64,000 nt of DNA, from assembly GCA_021790385.1 (NCBI GenBank), contig JAJYDW010000014.1, positions 1-64,000 on the forward strand, read 5' to 3'. This document shows positions 7,833-17,007 of this stretch, piece by piece (position 1 is the first letter of the stretch; every line of letters begins with the position of its first letter). Source of the stretch: Planctomycetota bacterium. GTDB taxonomy: Bacteria > Planctomycetota > Phycisphaerae > WQYP01. The notes beneath the pieces were generated by a model, which made no database searches, was not told the DNA's origin, and saw nothing but the letters and a program-made list of their open reading frames with translations. The position numbers and the translations under genes are program-made.

Positions 7833-9566
7833 ACCAGCCAGACCGTTGATAACGATTTGCGTATTGGTCCAGGAGGTTACATTCACCGTAACAGGGTCGT
7901 TAGTATAACCCGCGTTGAAGTGGGTGGTGTTATCCTGAATCGCCAGATATGAGCTGTCGTTGTTGCTGTACCCCAGCCGCGTTCCAAAACCGGTTCCGTT
8001 GATGGTGATGGTCCAATTGTTGACAGACCCGCCCATCGGCACGACGGAGACGCTTGATATCTCCGTCCCCGCCATCGTGTCAAAAGGCTCCGTTACAAGA
8101 TTATTTTGCACGTTGGCCACAGCCACTACGAGCGAGTCACCGGGATTGATGGTATCTCCGCCGGTACCGTAGGTGCCGCTCAAGCCGCTTATCACGATCT
8201 GCGTATCGGCCCAAGAACTCACATTTACCGTAACAGGATCATCGGTGTAACCCGCATTGAAGTGGGTGGTGTTGTCTTGAATCGCCAAGTACGGGCTGTC
8301 ATTGTTGCTGTATCCGGATCGCGTCCCAAAGCCACTACCATTGATCGTTATCATCCAATTGCTGCTATTGCCTGCCAGAGGTTGAACGGACACGCTGGTA
8401 ATATTCGGCCCAGCCACCGTGGCAAAAGCACTGGCCGCGGCCCCGGTTTGGACATTGGCGACATCAACAATCAGGGAATCCTGCGCATTAATTACTGCCC
8501 CTTGAGTACCATAGGTTCCTGCCAAGCCACTCACTACAATTTGCGTATTGCTCCACGAAGTAACGTTGGTGGTCACCGAATCACCGCTGTAACCTGCGTT
8601 GAAGTGGGCGGTGTTGTCCTGAATCGCCAAGTACGGGCTATCGTTGTTGCTGTAACCGGCACGCGTCCCGAAGCCGCTACCGTTGATCGTAATCGTCCAA
8701 TTGTTACTGCTGCCTGCCAGAGGTTGAGCGGACACGCTGGAAATGACTGGTGTCACCACAGTGTCGAAAACCGGAGCCGCCAGGCTGTCCTGTGGGTTAC
8801 TGATGCTAAATGCTAAACTATCCCCACCGTTCAACGTCCAGCCACCGCTCTGGCCGTAGGCACCTGCCAATCCGTCAATCACCACCTGATTGTTATTCCA
8901 TGTGGTCACATTGGCGGTTACGGCATCACCGGTATTGCCAGCCTGACCAACGCCCGAATCCGTAATAGTTATATCCGCATTATCACCAATGTATGCCGCC
9001 TGAGTCCCCAGCCCATGACCACTGATCGTCAGGTTCCAGTTGTTGGTGCCCACAATTGGCTCCACCGACACACTGGTGATTTCAGGCGTACCTGGAACCG
9101 TCAGATTGGTTACCGCCGACACATTCGTCTGCGGATTGATTACGTCTATCACCAACGAATCCGCCGGGCTGATAACCCAGCCATTGGTGCCATAGGTACC
9201 GGACAGTCCGTCAATTGTAATTGTACTGGCACCAGTGGTTGCATTGGTGGTCCAAGAGGTAACATTCAGCGTTACCCCGTCACCGGTCTGGCCGCCGGTA
9301 AACACTCCAGAATCCACCACAATAAGATCGCCGGCACCATTACCATTATACGCAGAGCTATTGCCCAAATTGTTTCCATTGATCGTGATGGAATAGTTAT
9401 TCGTACTGCCAATCTCCGTTGCAATTGCCGACGTTATCACCGGCGCGGCACTCAGCATCACGCGTGGCTCCAAGGCCTCAAACAAGCGCCGGGGCCGACG
9501 CTGATGTGCGATCCTGCCAGTGGATGAAATAACACTACGGTTAAAGATTCGTGACAAAATACTCAT
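7722..9566 (-). CDS. LEPR-XLL surface protein with five IPT/Ig-like repeats
   Basis: A protein of 614 residues. A short basic leader is followed by LFEALEPRVMLSA (about residues 29-41), then five tandem repeats of about 110 residues. The first two are divergent (NNYSITINGNNLGN; NNWNLTISGHGLGTQ); repeats three to five are close to those of the protein at 2788-5463 (NNWTITINGSGFGTR, YSNNDSPYLAIQDN). Known for the family: LEPR-XLL motifs mark exported planctomycete proteins. Inferred: a surface or adhesive role. The start at 9566 is supported by AGGAG upstream and a promoter at 9629-9657; an in-frame start 19 codons earlier is less likely. The C-terminus and 3' flank are identical to its paralogue. 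Confidence 0.85.
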   Translation of the reverse strand: MSILSRIFNRSVISSTGRIAHQRRPRRLFEALEPRVMLSAAPVITSAIATEIGSTNNYSITINGNNLGNSSAYNGNGAGDLIVVDSGVFTGGQTGDGVTLNVTSWTTNATTGASTITIDGLSGTYGTNGWVISPADSLVIDVINPQTNVSAVTNLTVPGTPEITSVSVEPIVGTNNWNLTISGHGLGTQAAYIGDNADITITDSGVGQAGNTGDAVTANVTTWNNNQVVIDGLAGAYGQSGGWTLNGGDSLAFSISNPQDSLAAPVFDTVVTPVISSVSAQPLAGSSNNWTITINGSGFGTRAGYSNNDSPYLAIQDNTAHFNAGYSGDSVTTNVTSWSNTQIVVSGLAGTYGTQGAVINAQDSLIVDVANVQTGAAASAFATVAGPNITSVSVQPLAGNSSNWMITINGSGFGTRSGYSNNDSPYLAIQDNTTHFNAGYTDDPVTVNVSSWADTQIVISGLSGTYGTGGDTINPGDSLVVAVANVQNNLVTEPFDTMAGTEISSVSVVPMGGSVNNWTITINGTGFGTRLGYSNNDSSYLAIQDNTTHFNAGYTNDPVTVNVTSWTNTQIVINGLAGAYGTNGWVIAPGNALAVDVANVPTGVAAAVYSVTVA

Positions 9567-9892
9567 CGGATTACTCCTATAGAACCAAAGCCAAACAGAA
9601 TGGGCGACAAACCACCACTTCACCTTTTAGTATAGGCACGCATCGGCTGTGGGGCAATAGACCGCGCACAAAATGCGCGCAGAAAGGCGGAGAGTTGGTT
9701 GGGAATTCACAATTGATGAAATTTGTCCTATAACCTGAACTGGCGCGGCTACAAAGTCCACCAGCCGGGTGTTAAGCAACTGCAAAAACACCAACGACGG
9801 TCGCTCCGGGCGCGCATTCAATGAGCGCACGCAAGGCGATTCGCGTCGCCACAGACGAAATCAATCCAGCCTGCCGTCCAAGCTATGGCAGG
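9567..9892. other. Intergenic stretch upstream of the five-repeat LEPR gene
   Basis: It contains the promoter at 9629-9657. From 9660 to 9892 I see no gene, repeat or terminator that I can support. Confidence 0.5.
9629..9657 (-). promoter_or_regulatory. Sigma70-like promoter of the 7722-9566 LEPR gene
   Basis: Minus strand TTGCCC, 17-base spacer, TATACT. Transcription would start near 9622, about 56 bases before the ATG. Confidence 0.55.
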
Positions 9893-11002
9893 CTACGCGA
9901 TCAACACTTCCTTGCCGGCCTCGCCGGAACGGTACACGCCATCAATAATTTTTTGTACCGCAATACCCGCCTCCCCCGGAGCTTCCAGAGGCGTGTTGTG
10001 AATAATCGCGTGAATAAAGTTCCGCTGTTTTTCCACGAATAGCGAGCTAAAATCGGAATTTTCCAGAAACGCCGGCTGTGTATTAATCATCGTTCCAGCG
10101 CGATCGGTGAACAGGCCCGGCGGATCCCAGTTGGCACCACCTTTGTCGCCGATCAGGCTGAAATTCCATACATCTTTTTCGATATGGGCCGCGAATGACG
10201 CTTCAATCTGCATGATCGCACCATTGGCAAAACGAATATGGCCGATGGCCAGGTCTTCCACGGTATACGTCTTCCAGTCCCACTGCGGCCAAGCTGAAAC
10301 TATATTACTCGGCTTGTTGCCCATATACGTCCAGAAATTCCCGGTTGCCGCCACCGGCTTGGGAGATCCCATGATGTAGTGCGCCATCTCAATGACATGC
10401 ACACCAATGTCAATCATGGGGCCGCCACCCTGCAGCTTCTTCTGGCCGAACACTCCCCAGTTGGGAATGCCCCGGCGGCGCAACGCCCGGCATTTAACAT
10501 ACATGATGTTGCCAAACTGCCCTTCATCCCGGGCCCGCTTGATCATCTGGGTGGTGGGATGATAGCGGTATTGAAAACCAACTGCCAGTTTGCGTTTGTT
10601 CTTCTTGGCCGCGTCAATCATGGCCTGACATTCCTTCGGACTCATGGCCATCGGCTTTTCCGTCATCACGTGCGCTCCGGCATTCAAAGCGGCAATCGCC
10701 GCCGGTGCGTGCACCCCATTGGGCGTACATACATCCACGACATCCGGCTTGACTTCCTTAAGCATCTTTTTGTAATCCAGGTATACGCCCTGAACGCCGT
10801 GCTCATCGCGAATCCAATCCAGCCGGTCCGGCTTGATGTCCGCTCCGGCGACCACTTCCACCTCGGGAATTTTTTTGTAAGCCGCCAGATGCGTTCCGGA
10901 AATTCCGCCACATCCGATAAACGCCACACGAACTTTCTTACCTTTGAATTCCTGTTTTTTTTCGCCGCCCAATGATTCCGTTGAAACACCTGAGTTAGCC
11001 AT
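9893..11002 (-). CDS. Gfo/Idh/MocA family NAD(P)-dependent oxidoreductase
   Basis: A protein of 369 residues, the usual family length. The Rossmann signature GCGGIS is at residues 30-35 and the conserved EKP of the nucleotide-binding domain at 115-117 (HVMTEKPMAM). The C-terminal substrate domain carries GGGPMIDIGVH (193-203), matching the GG.l.D.G.H signature that contributes the catalytic His. These enzymes oxidise or reduce sugars and cyclitols; the substrate cannot be read from sequence. AAGGA lies before the ATG. The first 20 residues are Ser/Lys-rich and lack a twin-arginine signal, so a cytoplasmic location is expected. It is a stand-alone gene, with the next minus-strand gene (ruvX) downstream of a separate group. 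Confidence 0.88.
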   Translation of the reverse strand: MANSGVSTESLGGEKKQEFKGKKVRVAFIGCGGISGTHLAAYKKIPEVEVVAGADIKPDRLDWIRDEHGVQGVYLDYKKMLKEVKPDVVDVCTPNGVHAPAAIAALNAGAHVMTEKPMAMSPKECQAMIDAAKKNKRKLAVGFQYRYHPTTQMIKRARDEGQFGNIMYVKCRALRRRGIPNWGVFGQKKLQGGGPMIDIGVHVIEMAHYIMGSPKPVAATGNFWTYMGNKPSNIVSAWPQWDWKTYTVEDLAIGHIRFANGAIMQIEASFAAHIEKDVWNFSLIGDKGGANWDPPGLFTDRAGTMINTQPAFLENSDFSSLFVEKQRNFIHAIIHNTPLEAPGEAGIAVQKIIDGVYRSGEAGKEVLIA

Positions 11003-11138
11003 TCCAAGATTCCTTTAAATAAAACCGCTTAAGCCAATCTTAAGTCATAGTCGGCCATTGTCTGAACTTCATAAGAATTTGCAAGTAACCCATCCTCGCA
11101 CCCCCCATCCCGCCCCGCCGAATTTTCCCTTGCCGGCA

Positions 11139-11552
11139 TCACTGCGAAACATGATTCAGATATTCCTGCAATATGCCTGCCGCAGCAACCGCGTCTATCC
11201 GCTGTCGCTTCTGCCGGCGCGTGAAGTGGCCCGCCAGCCGCGATTCCGCTTCATGGCTGGTCAGCCGCTCATCCACCCTGGCCACCGCAATTCCCGTCGC
11301 CTGCTCCACCTGCAGGATAATTTTCTCCACCTTCTGGGCCTGCGGACCGGCACTGCCATCCATATTCAGTGGAATTCCACATACAATCAGATCCACCCCT
11401 TCCATTTTGGCCAAACGCCCAATCTCCACCACCAGTGCATCATCCGAAAAATTTTCCAGCAGCTTCAGCGGCGTAGCCAGTCGCGATTGCGTTTCTCCCA
11501 AAGCCACGCCGGTACGTTTACCGCCGTAATCAATGCCAAGCACTCGAGCCAT
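11139..11552 (-). CDS. ruvX: Putative pre-16S rRNA nuclease / Holliday junction resolvase-like YqgF
   Basis: A small RNase H-fold protein of 137 residues. The family start VLGIDYGGKRTGVA is present with the first catalytic Asp in GIDYG, followed by GIPLNMDGS and the late motif VDERLTSHEAE. In other bacteria YqgF/RuvX processes the 5' end of 16S rRNA precursor and has been linked to recombination. The ATG at 11552 matches the conserved N-terminus; a GTG at 11579 in the same frame overlaps the stop of the upstream guanylyltransferase gene (GTGA), so translation may be coupled either way. Confidence 0.85.
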   Translation of the reverse strand: MARVLGIDYGGKRTGVALGETQSRLATPLKLLENFSDDALVVEIGRLAKMEGVDLIVCGIPLNMDGSAGPQAQKVEKIILQVEQATGIAVARVDERLTSHEAESRLAGHFTRRQKRQRIDAVAAAGILQEYLNHVSQ

Positions 11553-11575
11553 TGGTTTAATCGCTGCTCCCCAGA

Positions 11576-12652
11576 TCACACATACCGATCCCCAAACTCG
11601 CTTTGCAGTTTACTGACCATCTGTTTAATATTTTCCGCCAACTGCGTAGGACAGATCAACGTCGCCTCCGGCGTATGCACAATGGTAAGATCCTGAACAC
11701 CAATCGTGGCGATAAGATGATGGTCTTGCGATACCGCCACCACGCCATGAGAATTGAGCGCCGCAAGTTGACACCCGGCAGCTTTATTTCCCGCGGCGTC
11801 GGCGGTCAGTGTGGCGGCAAAGCTGCCCCAACTGCCCACATCCAGCCATTGCACCGGCATTGGAATCACCGCCACATCCGGGGATTTTTCCATCACCGCA
11901 TAATCAATACTTACCTTGGGCAACGAAGGATATATTTCCCCCAGTTTGACCTGATAATCCGGCCACTGCCAGTGCCTGGCAATTTCCATCACTCCGGCGT
12001 AGGTGGCCGGGGCATACCGCCGGATCTCTTCCAATATGGTCTGGGCCTTCCATACAAACATGCCGCTGTTCCAAAGATATTCACCCGAGGATACGTATTG
12101 TTCCGCCGTTTCGTGATCTGGCTTTTCCTTAAAAGCCTGCACCCGCAGCGCCTGGCTGCCGGCGGCCAGCGGCTGCCCCTTGTGTACGTAGCCAAACCCG
12201 GTAGCCGCATACGTAGGCGTTATGCCAAATGTCACCAGCGTCTGCGGATGGCGTTCCACTGTATCAAAACCCGCTTCCAGACAGCGCGTAAATGTGTCCA
12301 GCGGTTCAATTAAATGATCGGCCGTCAGCACCGCCATCGCAGCATCCGCATCTACCCGGCTCAGAATGGCCGCCGATAAGCCGACCGCGTTGACCGTATC
12401 CCGGCCGCACGGTTCCCCAAGAATTTGGGCGGCAGAAAATCCGGGCATTTCTTTGTGGATCTTCTCAACGTAATCCGCCCCGGTGCAAATATACACGCGC
12501 GACGCATCCACCACCCCAACCGGCCGCCGCACCGCAATTTCCAGCAAACATCGACCGTCAATCAACGGCAGCAACTGCTTGGGCCTGGCACGTGTGGACA
12601 TTGGCCAAAGCCGGGTTCCCGCTCCGCCCGCCATGATCACCGCATAACGCAT
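11576..12652 (-). CDS. manC: Mannose-1-phosphate guanylyltransferase
   Basis: A protein of 358 residues of the nucleotidyltransferase type. The signature MAGGAGTRLWPMSTRARPKQ at residues 7-26 binds the nucleotide, and later FVEKP-like (FKEKPDHETA), GMFVWKA and DVGSWGSF motifs are typical. It would form GDP-mannose from mannose-1-phosphate and GTP for glycan synthesis. It is the short, monofunctional form without the C-terminal isomerase domain of long ManC/AlgA proteins. GGAG precedes the ATG. Its stop overlaps the possible GTG of ruvX, so the two genes probably form an operon. GDP-mannose supply fits the surface glycan gene at the left end, but the two are 10 kb apart. Confidence 0.88.
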   Translation of the reverse strand: MRYAVIMAGGAGTRLWPMSTRARPKQLLPLIDGRCLLEIAVRRPVGVVDASRVYICTGADYVEKIHKEMPGFSAAQILGEPCGRDTVNAVGLSAAILSRVDADAAMAVLTADHLIEPLDTFTRCLEAGFDTVERHPQTLVTFGITPTYAATGFGYVHKGQPLAAGSQALRVQAFKEKPDHETAEQYVSSGEYLWNSGMFVWKAQTILEEIRRYAPATYAGVMEIARHWQWPDYQVKLGEIYPSLPKVSIDYAVMEKSPDVAVIPMPVQWLDVGSWGSFAATLTADAAGNKAAGCQLAALNSHGVVAVSQDHHLIATIGVQDLTIVHTPEATLICPTQLAENIKQMVSKLQSEFGDRYV

Positions 12653-12790
12653 AATTTTCTCCGCAACACCATGCCCAGGCCTGACCGATCATTTTTTTTC
12701 ATGGAGCAGATCACCTTTTCACCCGGGCTGCGACGGCTCGCGGACAACAGGTTCAACCGCAATACCATTTCTGCCCGCCCTCATTGCCCC

Positions 12791-12796
12791 TATAAT
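12791..12796 (+). promoter_or_regulatory. Possible -10 element for the exported protein gene at 12899
   Basis: A perfect TATAAT lies about 100 bases before the start. The matching -35 position (TTTCTG at 17 bases) is poor, so this is a weak call. Confidence 0.3.
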
Positions 12797-12898
12797 GCTC
12801 TGTGGCGAGGATAATGCCAAGTGCCAGGGAGATCTGCGAGGGAAGTCATGATTGCCAAGAGTCGCCGGGTAACTTGCAGCTCCGAAAGGAATTCCAGA

Positions 12899-14512
12899 AT
12901 GTCATGTATTATATCACGGTCCATCGGCGCTGCCACGGCGGCCTTGCTGTTATCGATTTGCGCAAACATCCCGCCACTGGCCGCTAAAACCCCTGCCACC
13001 AATCTGGTGCGACTGGCGGCTCCACATTTCAATGCAGCCAAAAATAGCTTCTCCATTCCCGCCGCCTTCTGGAACGAACATCTTACCAATTGGCTGGATG
13101 TGGCCATCTGCGGTCGCCCCAGTAACTTTCTCCATGAAACCATTTTAAGCATCCAAACCACACGCACCATCATCCGCCATGCCATGCAAACCATCGGCTT
13201 TGTTAATGCTGATGCCTGGGCTCCCGATTTTCATGATTTTGTGCAGGTTCGCGGCCAACCGTTGCTGATCCTGGTGCGCTTTCGCCAGCACGGAAAGCTG
13301 CGCACCTATCCACTGGAAGAACTGATCTCCCTGGAGCAGTGGAATATCTCCATCGGCCCCGTCGGCTGGCTATACCTGGGCACTCCCGAAGCTCATGCCC
13401 CCTCCCGGCATGCTCACACCTACCAGCCTGGGCAACGGGCCAATCCCAATGCCATTCTCGTTGACGATCCGCAGGTGGCCATGCAGTTCCGCGGTATTCA
13501 ATCCTCCTCGCAGGCGCTGGTGGATAATCCGCTGTGTTTTGACGGCTGGATTTATCCCAATATCCGCTATTTTCGCAATACCTCCCTCATCCCCTGGAAA
13601 GTTTACAACAGCAACGGAGCAATCCCTACCACTCTTATTTTTCGCCGCGTATCCGAAGTGGAGTACCTGCAGCAGTGTGCGCGATACTGGCATGACGCCG
13701 CCTTTGCCAAATACATCCTGACTCAACTACCCATCGCCCGAAAGCTTGATCACTTCCGAAAAATGCTCTGGCAACTTACCCATGCCCAGCACAAAAGATG
13801 GAATAATTCAACCACCGTGCAATATGCCGCCGCAAATCTGCAAGCCGGCTATGCCGCCCTTGATGCAGCATGGATCAACTGGGATTTCCACCACGCCCGA
13901 TTTGGCCCCGGCTCGCCGGCCACTGTCGCCGCCATTAAAGCCCGAGCCACACTCTTCGACCAATACATGCACCAGCGAAAACAACGCTGGGCACAATGGC
14001 TTATCGCCGCCGGTGCAGCACGCGAACTCTCTGCATTACGAAAAAAAGCGCCTGCTCCAGATCCAGCAGCTTTAACCCGCCTGCAGGCTATGGAGCTGGC
14101 CGCTCGTTCGCGTGCACTGCTGCTGAAAAACGCCCAGACACTGCAAATGTGGACCCATAAATTGAAAAGTCTCTCCCCCACCGACCCACGCAAGCAATGG
14201 ATAAAAGATGTTCATGCCGAATTTCATTTAGCCCGCGCCCGCCAAGACCTGGGCAATGCCGGAATTATTTATGCACATGCCATGCGTTTACAGTCGCCAA
14301 AACAACTCTCCGCCGCCCAAAAAGAGTACATTCTAGCTATTTTGCGGACCACTCTGGCCGGAGCCATCGTTCGCCTGGTGAATATCGAGTTTGAAATTTC
14401 CACCCAGCGCGGATTTGCCTCCCAAGCTCACCTGAAGCAGTTGGAATCTGCTAAAGCGGCATTGCTCCTTGAAATCAAAACCATCCGCAGCCACATCGCC
14501 CAGATGCGCTGA
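12899..14512 (+). CDS. Exported protein of unknown function with helical C-terminus
   Basis: A protein of 537 residues. The chosen ATG has AAAGGA about 8 bases upstream and begins a credible signal peptide (SIGAATAALLLSICA, with cleavage likely around residues 25-30). An earlier in-frame start at 12821 would bury this signal. The rest has a Tyr/Trp-rich central part and an Ala/Gln/Arg-rich helical C-terminal third (about 370-537) with coiled-coil-like heptads (ARQDLGNAGIIYAHAMRLQ, LESAKAALLLEIKTIRS). I recognise no domain. It is probably periplasmic. The neighbours do not suggest a role. Confidence 0.75.
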   Translation: MSCIISRSIGAATAALLLSICANIPPLAAKTPATNLVRLAAPHFNAAKNSFSIPAAFWNEHLTNWLDVAICGRPSNFLHETILSIQTTRTIIRHAMQTIGFVNADAWAPDFHDFVQVRGQPLLILVRFRQHGKLRTYPLEELISLEQWNISIGPVGWLYLGTPEAHAPSRHAHTYQPGQRANPNAILVDDPQVAMQFRGIQSSSQALVDNPLCFDGWIYPNIRYFRNTSLIPWKVYNSNGAIPTTLIFRRVSEVEYLQQCARYWHDAAFAKYILTQLPIARKLDHFRKMLWQLTHAQHKRWNNSTTVQYAAANLQAGYAALDAAWINWDFHHARFGPGSPATVAAIKARATLFDQYMHQRKQRWAQWLIAAGAARELSALRKKAPAPDPAALTRLQAMELAARSRALLLKNAQTLQMWTHKLKSLSPTDPRKQWIKDVHAEFHLARARQDLGNAGIIYAHAMRLQSPKQLSAAQKEYILAILRTTLAGAIVRLVNIEFEISTQRGFASQAHLKQLESAKAALLLEIKTIRSHIAQMR

Positions 14513-14547
14513 TACAATCCAGCATCACGCCAGATGCCGACAGACCA

Positions 14548-15429
14548 TTACGGGGCCTCGCAAAACTTGCGAGTCCGCATCCACTTTGCACAGGCCGCAG
14601 GCCACTGTGACAGTTCCGAGTCGTTGCCGCCCAGACCATAGCCGTGACCACCATGGTCATACGTCACCACCTCATTGGGAATTTGGCAGCGGGTCAAGGC
14701 ATCGGCCATCATAATGGAATTTTCCACCGGCACCGCTTTATCATCCGTAGAATGTACAAAAAAGCACGGTGGCGTAGCGGCGGTTACCTGTAAATGGCTG
14801 GAAAGTTTCTTCCGGAGTTCGATGGAAGCATCCGGCCCCAGTAAATTCGCACAGGAACCTTCATGGCACTTCGGCCCCGTAAAGGTAATCACCGGATAAA
14901 CCAGAATGGCCAAGTCCGGCCGCGAACTCACACGATCCACCGGATCCTTGCGCCCCGCGTCGGCAGGTTCAAACTGCGTGGCGGCGGTGGAAGCCAGATG
15001 GCCGCCGGCGGAAAATCCCAGAATACCCACTCGGCCCGCATCAAGTTGCCACGGCCCCGCCATCGCCCGAACCGTGCGTATGGCCCGCGCCGCATCCATC
15101 AGCATGGCTGGGTGCCGGTAATTATTTGCTCCCAGGCGATAACGTAACACAAATGCGGCAATCCCAATAGAATTTAACCATTGAGCCACCGGATCTGCTT
15201 CGTGCTCTGCGAGTCCCCAATAGCCTCCACCGGGACATACCACAACGGTGGCACACTTTGCCGGTAAATTGGGCGGCGTAAACGCAATCATCGCCGGAAT
15301 GTCGGCTGGTCCGTCACCGTGACCTAGCGGTGCAACCTGATCCCACAAACGAATAAACGTTCCCACGACAGGTCTGGATTTTAGCGATAAAACGCTTTGG
15401 TAATCGGTACGCTGTGTTAATGGCATCAT
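14548..15429 (-). CDS. Alpha/beta hydrolase, BD-FAE/acetyl-esterase type
   Basis: A protein of 293 residues. It has the oxyanion-hole motif CPGGGYWG (residues 65-72), the nucleophile in GFSAGGH (Ser140), and later HSTDDKAVP supplying the acid and GGHGYG the His. This is the arrangement of acyl-glycan esterases such as BD-FAE and acetylxylan esterases. No signal peptide is visible, so it may act on imported oligosaccharides. AGGAG precedes an ATG-ATG pair at 15429/15426. A 7-bp stem hairpin (CTCGCAA-GTT-TTGCGAG) overlaps the last codons. Substrate assignment is inference. Confidence 0.85.
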   Translation of the reverse strand: MMPLTQRTDYQSVLSLKSRPVVGTFIRLWDQVAPLGHGDGPADIPAMIAFTPPNLPAKCATVVVCPGGGYWGLAEHEADPVAQWLNSIGIAAFVLRYRLGANNYRHPAMLMDAARAIRTVRAMAGPWQLDAGRVGILGFSAGGHLASTAATQFEPADAGRKDPVDRVSSRPDLAILVYPVITFTGPKCHEGSCANLLGPDASIELRKKLSSHLQVTAATPPCFFVHSTDDKAVPVENSIMMADALTRCQIPNEVVTYDHGGHGYGLGGNDSELSQWPAACAKWMRTRKFCEAP

Positions 15430-15494
15430 AAGGTTCTCCTCTTATGGCCGGTTATTGTTCACCATTTGTGGTTGAATTTCAACCTTGGATATTC

Positions 15495-15544
15495 GGGGAA
15501 CATTTCTATACCGGCTAAGGGTGACAATTTGACAATTCTACTTC
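15495..15544 (+). mobile_element. Relic of the same IS end as at 343-387
   Basis: It reads GGGGAACATTTCTA, then ACCGGCTAA, GGGTGACAATTT and TTCTACTTC, following the same order as the intact end at 343-387 (GGGTGACACTTCTA-TTTCGGCTAAC-AGGGTGACATTTCTACTTC) with substitutions and a small insertion. No transposase sequence remains next to it. It marks an old insertion upstream of rpmA. Confidence 0.55.
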
Positions 15545-15579
15545 GGTACAACAGGCTGGCATCTAATAAATAAAACGGG

Positions 15580-15585
15580 TATACT
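15580..15585 (+). promoter_or_regulatory. Possible -10 element for rpmA
   Basis: TATACT lies 82 bases before the rpmA ATG, downstream of the IS relic. No good -35 hexamer is seen at the usual spacing. Confidence 0.3.
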
Positions 15586-15666
15586 ATGTCGTGTTAGTTG
15601 GCCGGAATAGGCAGTAAAGGCTTATTCAAGTGATGCCACGGGATTTAGTTAGATTTGAGGTTTATC

Positions 15667-15939
15667 ATGGCTCATAAGAAGGGACAAGGTTCCACCCATA
15701 ATGGTCGCGACAGCAATCCAAAATACCTGGGAATTAAGGCCTACGCAGGGGAATTGGTTACTACCGGATCGATCATTGTCCGGCAGCGCGGAACCAGGTT
15801 CAAAGCCGGTAAAAATGTCGGTTTAGCGCGAGATGATTCGCTGTTTGCTCTTGCCGGAGGTCGCGTGAGATTTGCCTCTAACCGTAAGGTCTCAGTGGAT
15901 CCGGAGCCTGCTGCCACTGCCGCTCCCGTTGCCGGATAA
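15667..15939 (+). CDS. rpmA: 50S ribosomal protein bL27
   Basis: A protein of 90 residues with the full family pattern: [20 protein letters not shown], then [35 protein letters not shown] and G.VRF. bL27 sits at the peptidyl-transferase centre. The start is the ATG at 15667 because it gives the canonical MAHKKG terminus, with GAGG just upstream. The C-terminus carries a short Ala/Pro extension ([11 protein letters not shown]). Normally rpmA follows rplU (bL21), often with obg downstream; here no rplU frame precedes it and neither gene follows, so it is isolated. Confidence 0.96.
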   Translation: MAHKKGQGSTHNGRDSNPKYLGIKAYAGELVTTGSIIVRQRGTRFKAGKNVGLARDDSLFALAGGRVRFASNRKVSVDPEPAATAAPVAG

Positions 15940-16102
15940 CCGGTTCTGCCAGCCTGGAAGCATGCCTTCACGTGAACATTACGACAACCATCAAGGGCAG
16001 CTACGTGCTGCAGCGGGAAGTTTTTTTTACCGTGTTGGTACTCTGGTGCCAGGAAAGTGTGGCGGCATTAATTCGTATAGCCTCTGAAAGGCCGTATAAT
16101 CG

Positions 16103-16837
16103 ATGGAAGATAAACTTCTTGACCAGGTAGCCTGGACGTCGCAAGATTTTCTCGGACGCCCTATCCGCGGCATAATCCTGCGTTTTGGAGGTCTGGGCAA
16201 CATGGATATGCGGGCGGGTGGGGGCGACCCGATGGAGTTGGAGTGGTCCGATCTTGGCGGCTTGGTGGTGCAGCCGTTTCACGAACCTTGGGCATGGATG
16301 AATCCACCTACTCAGCGATTTGTCGATGAGCTTATAGATGCCCTGCTGGTCCGGCACCAACTGCCGGCAAACACACCGATAATTGCCACCGGTGGATCGA
16401 TGGGTGGACATGGCGCACTGGTATATAGCCGCTACAGTCGCCACCGGGTGACAGCGTGTTTGGCCCTCTGGCCAGTCTGCGACGCTCTATTTCATTATAG
16501 CGAACGGGTAGATCTTCCACGCACCATGCATCACGCATTTGGCAGTTACGGAGATATCAAACCTGCACTGCTGCGGCATTCTCCGCTGCACTTGGCGGAT
16601 CAAATGCCGGACATTCCTTATTTGATCGTACATGGTGCGCAGGATAAGGCCGTCAGCAAAAGCAGCCATTCCGATAAGTTCGTCGCCGCGATGCGGGTTC
16701 TGGGACGGCGGATAGAGTATGTGGAAGTGGCGAATCTCGGGCATGGTGGCCCGATGGATTACCGCACCTATCGCCGAATCGTAGATTTCGTTGCGGCGAT
16801 GCTAACTGCGGCCGACGAAAAACGACGCGTGCCATAG
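16103..16837 (+). CDS. Alpha/beta hydrolase, prolyl-oligopeptidase-like
   Basis: A protein of 244 residues. The nucleophile elbow is TGGSMGGHG (Ser99), followed by YLIVHGAQDKAVS, which supplies the Asp region, and NLGHGGP with the likely catalytic His. The arrangement fits a serine hydrolase of the dienelactone hydrolase/prolyl-oligopeptidase type. No signal peptide is present. GAAAGG lies 12 bases before the ATG, a rather long spacing, so the next in-frame ATG (16202) cannot be excluded, but it would remove part of the first strand. The physiological substrate is unknown. Confidence 0.8.
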   Translation: MEDKLLDQVAWTSQDFLGRPIRGIILRFGGLGNMDMRAGGGDPMELEWSDLGGLVVQPFHEPWAWMNPPTQRFVDELIDALLVRHQLPANTPIIATGGSMGGHGALVYSRYSRHRVTACLALWPVCDALFHYSERVDLPRTMHHAFGSYGDIKPALLRHSPLHLADQMPDIPYLIVHGAQDKAVSKSSHSDKFVAAMRVLGRRIEYVEVANLGHGGPMDYRTYRRIVDFVAAMLTAADEKRRVP

Positions 16838-17007
16838 TGAGAATCCGGCCCGGCTACTCTGGTGCTGTCAGCGGACTGGGCACTCGAGGCCGATCTTACC
16901 AAGTTCTGCTGGCCTCGATGACGCGTGCGGCCACTGAAAAAATTGCCGGTCACGTACGTTCCACCGTACTGGAATAAACGCCGTCAAGCGGTCCAGGTGA
17001 AGGTAAA

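Noticed and set aside
14552-14565. 14-mer GGGGCCTCGCAAAA shared with 58001-58014.
   Set aside because: Only one copy forms a hairpin and the other is followed by AT-rich sequence; two copies are too few to call a repeat family.
343-15544. Two similar IS ends in the same orientation flanking 15 kb, suggesting a composite transposon.
   Set aside because: The right copy is badly degraded and has no transposase, and the enclosed genes include housekeeping functions. Two independent insertions are more likely.
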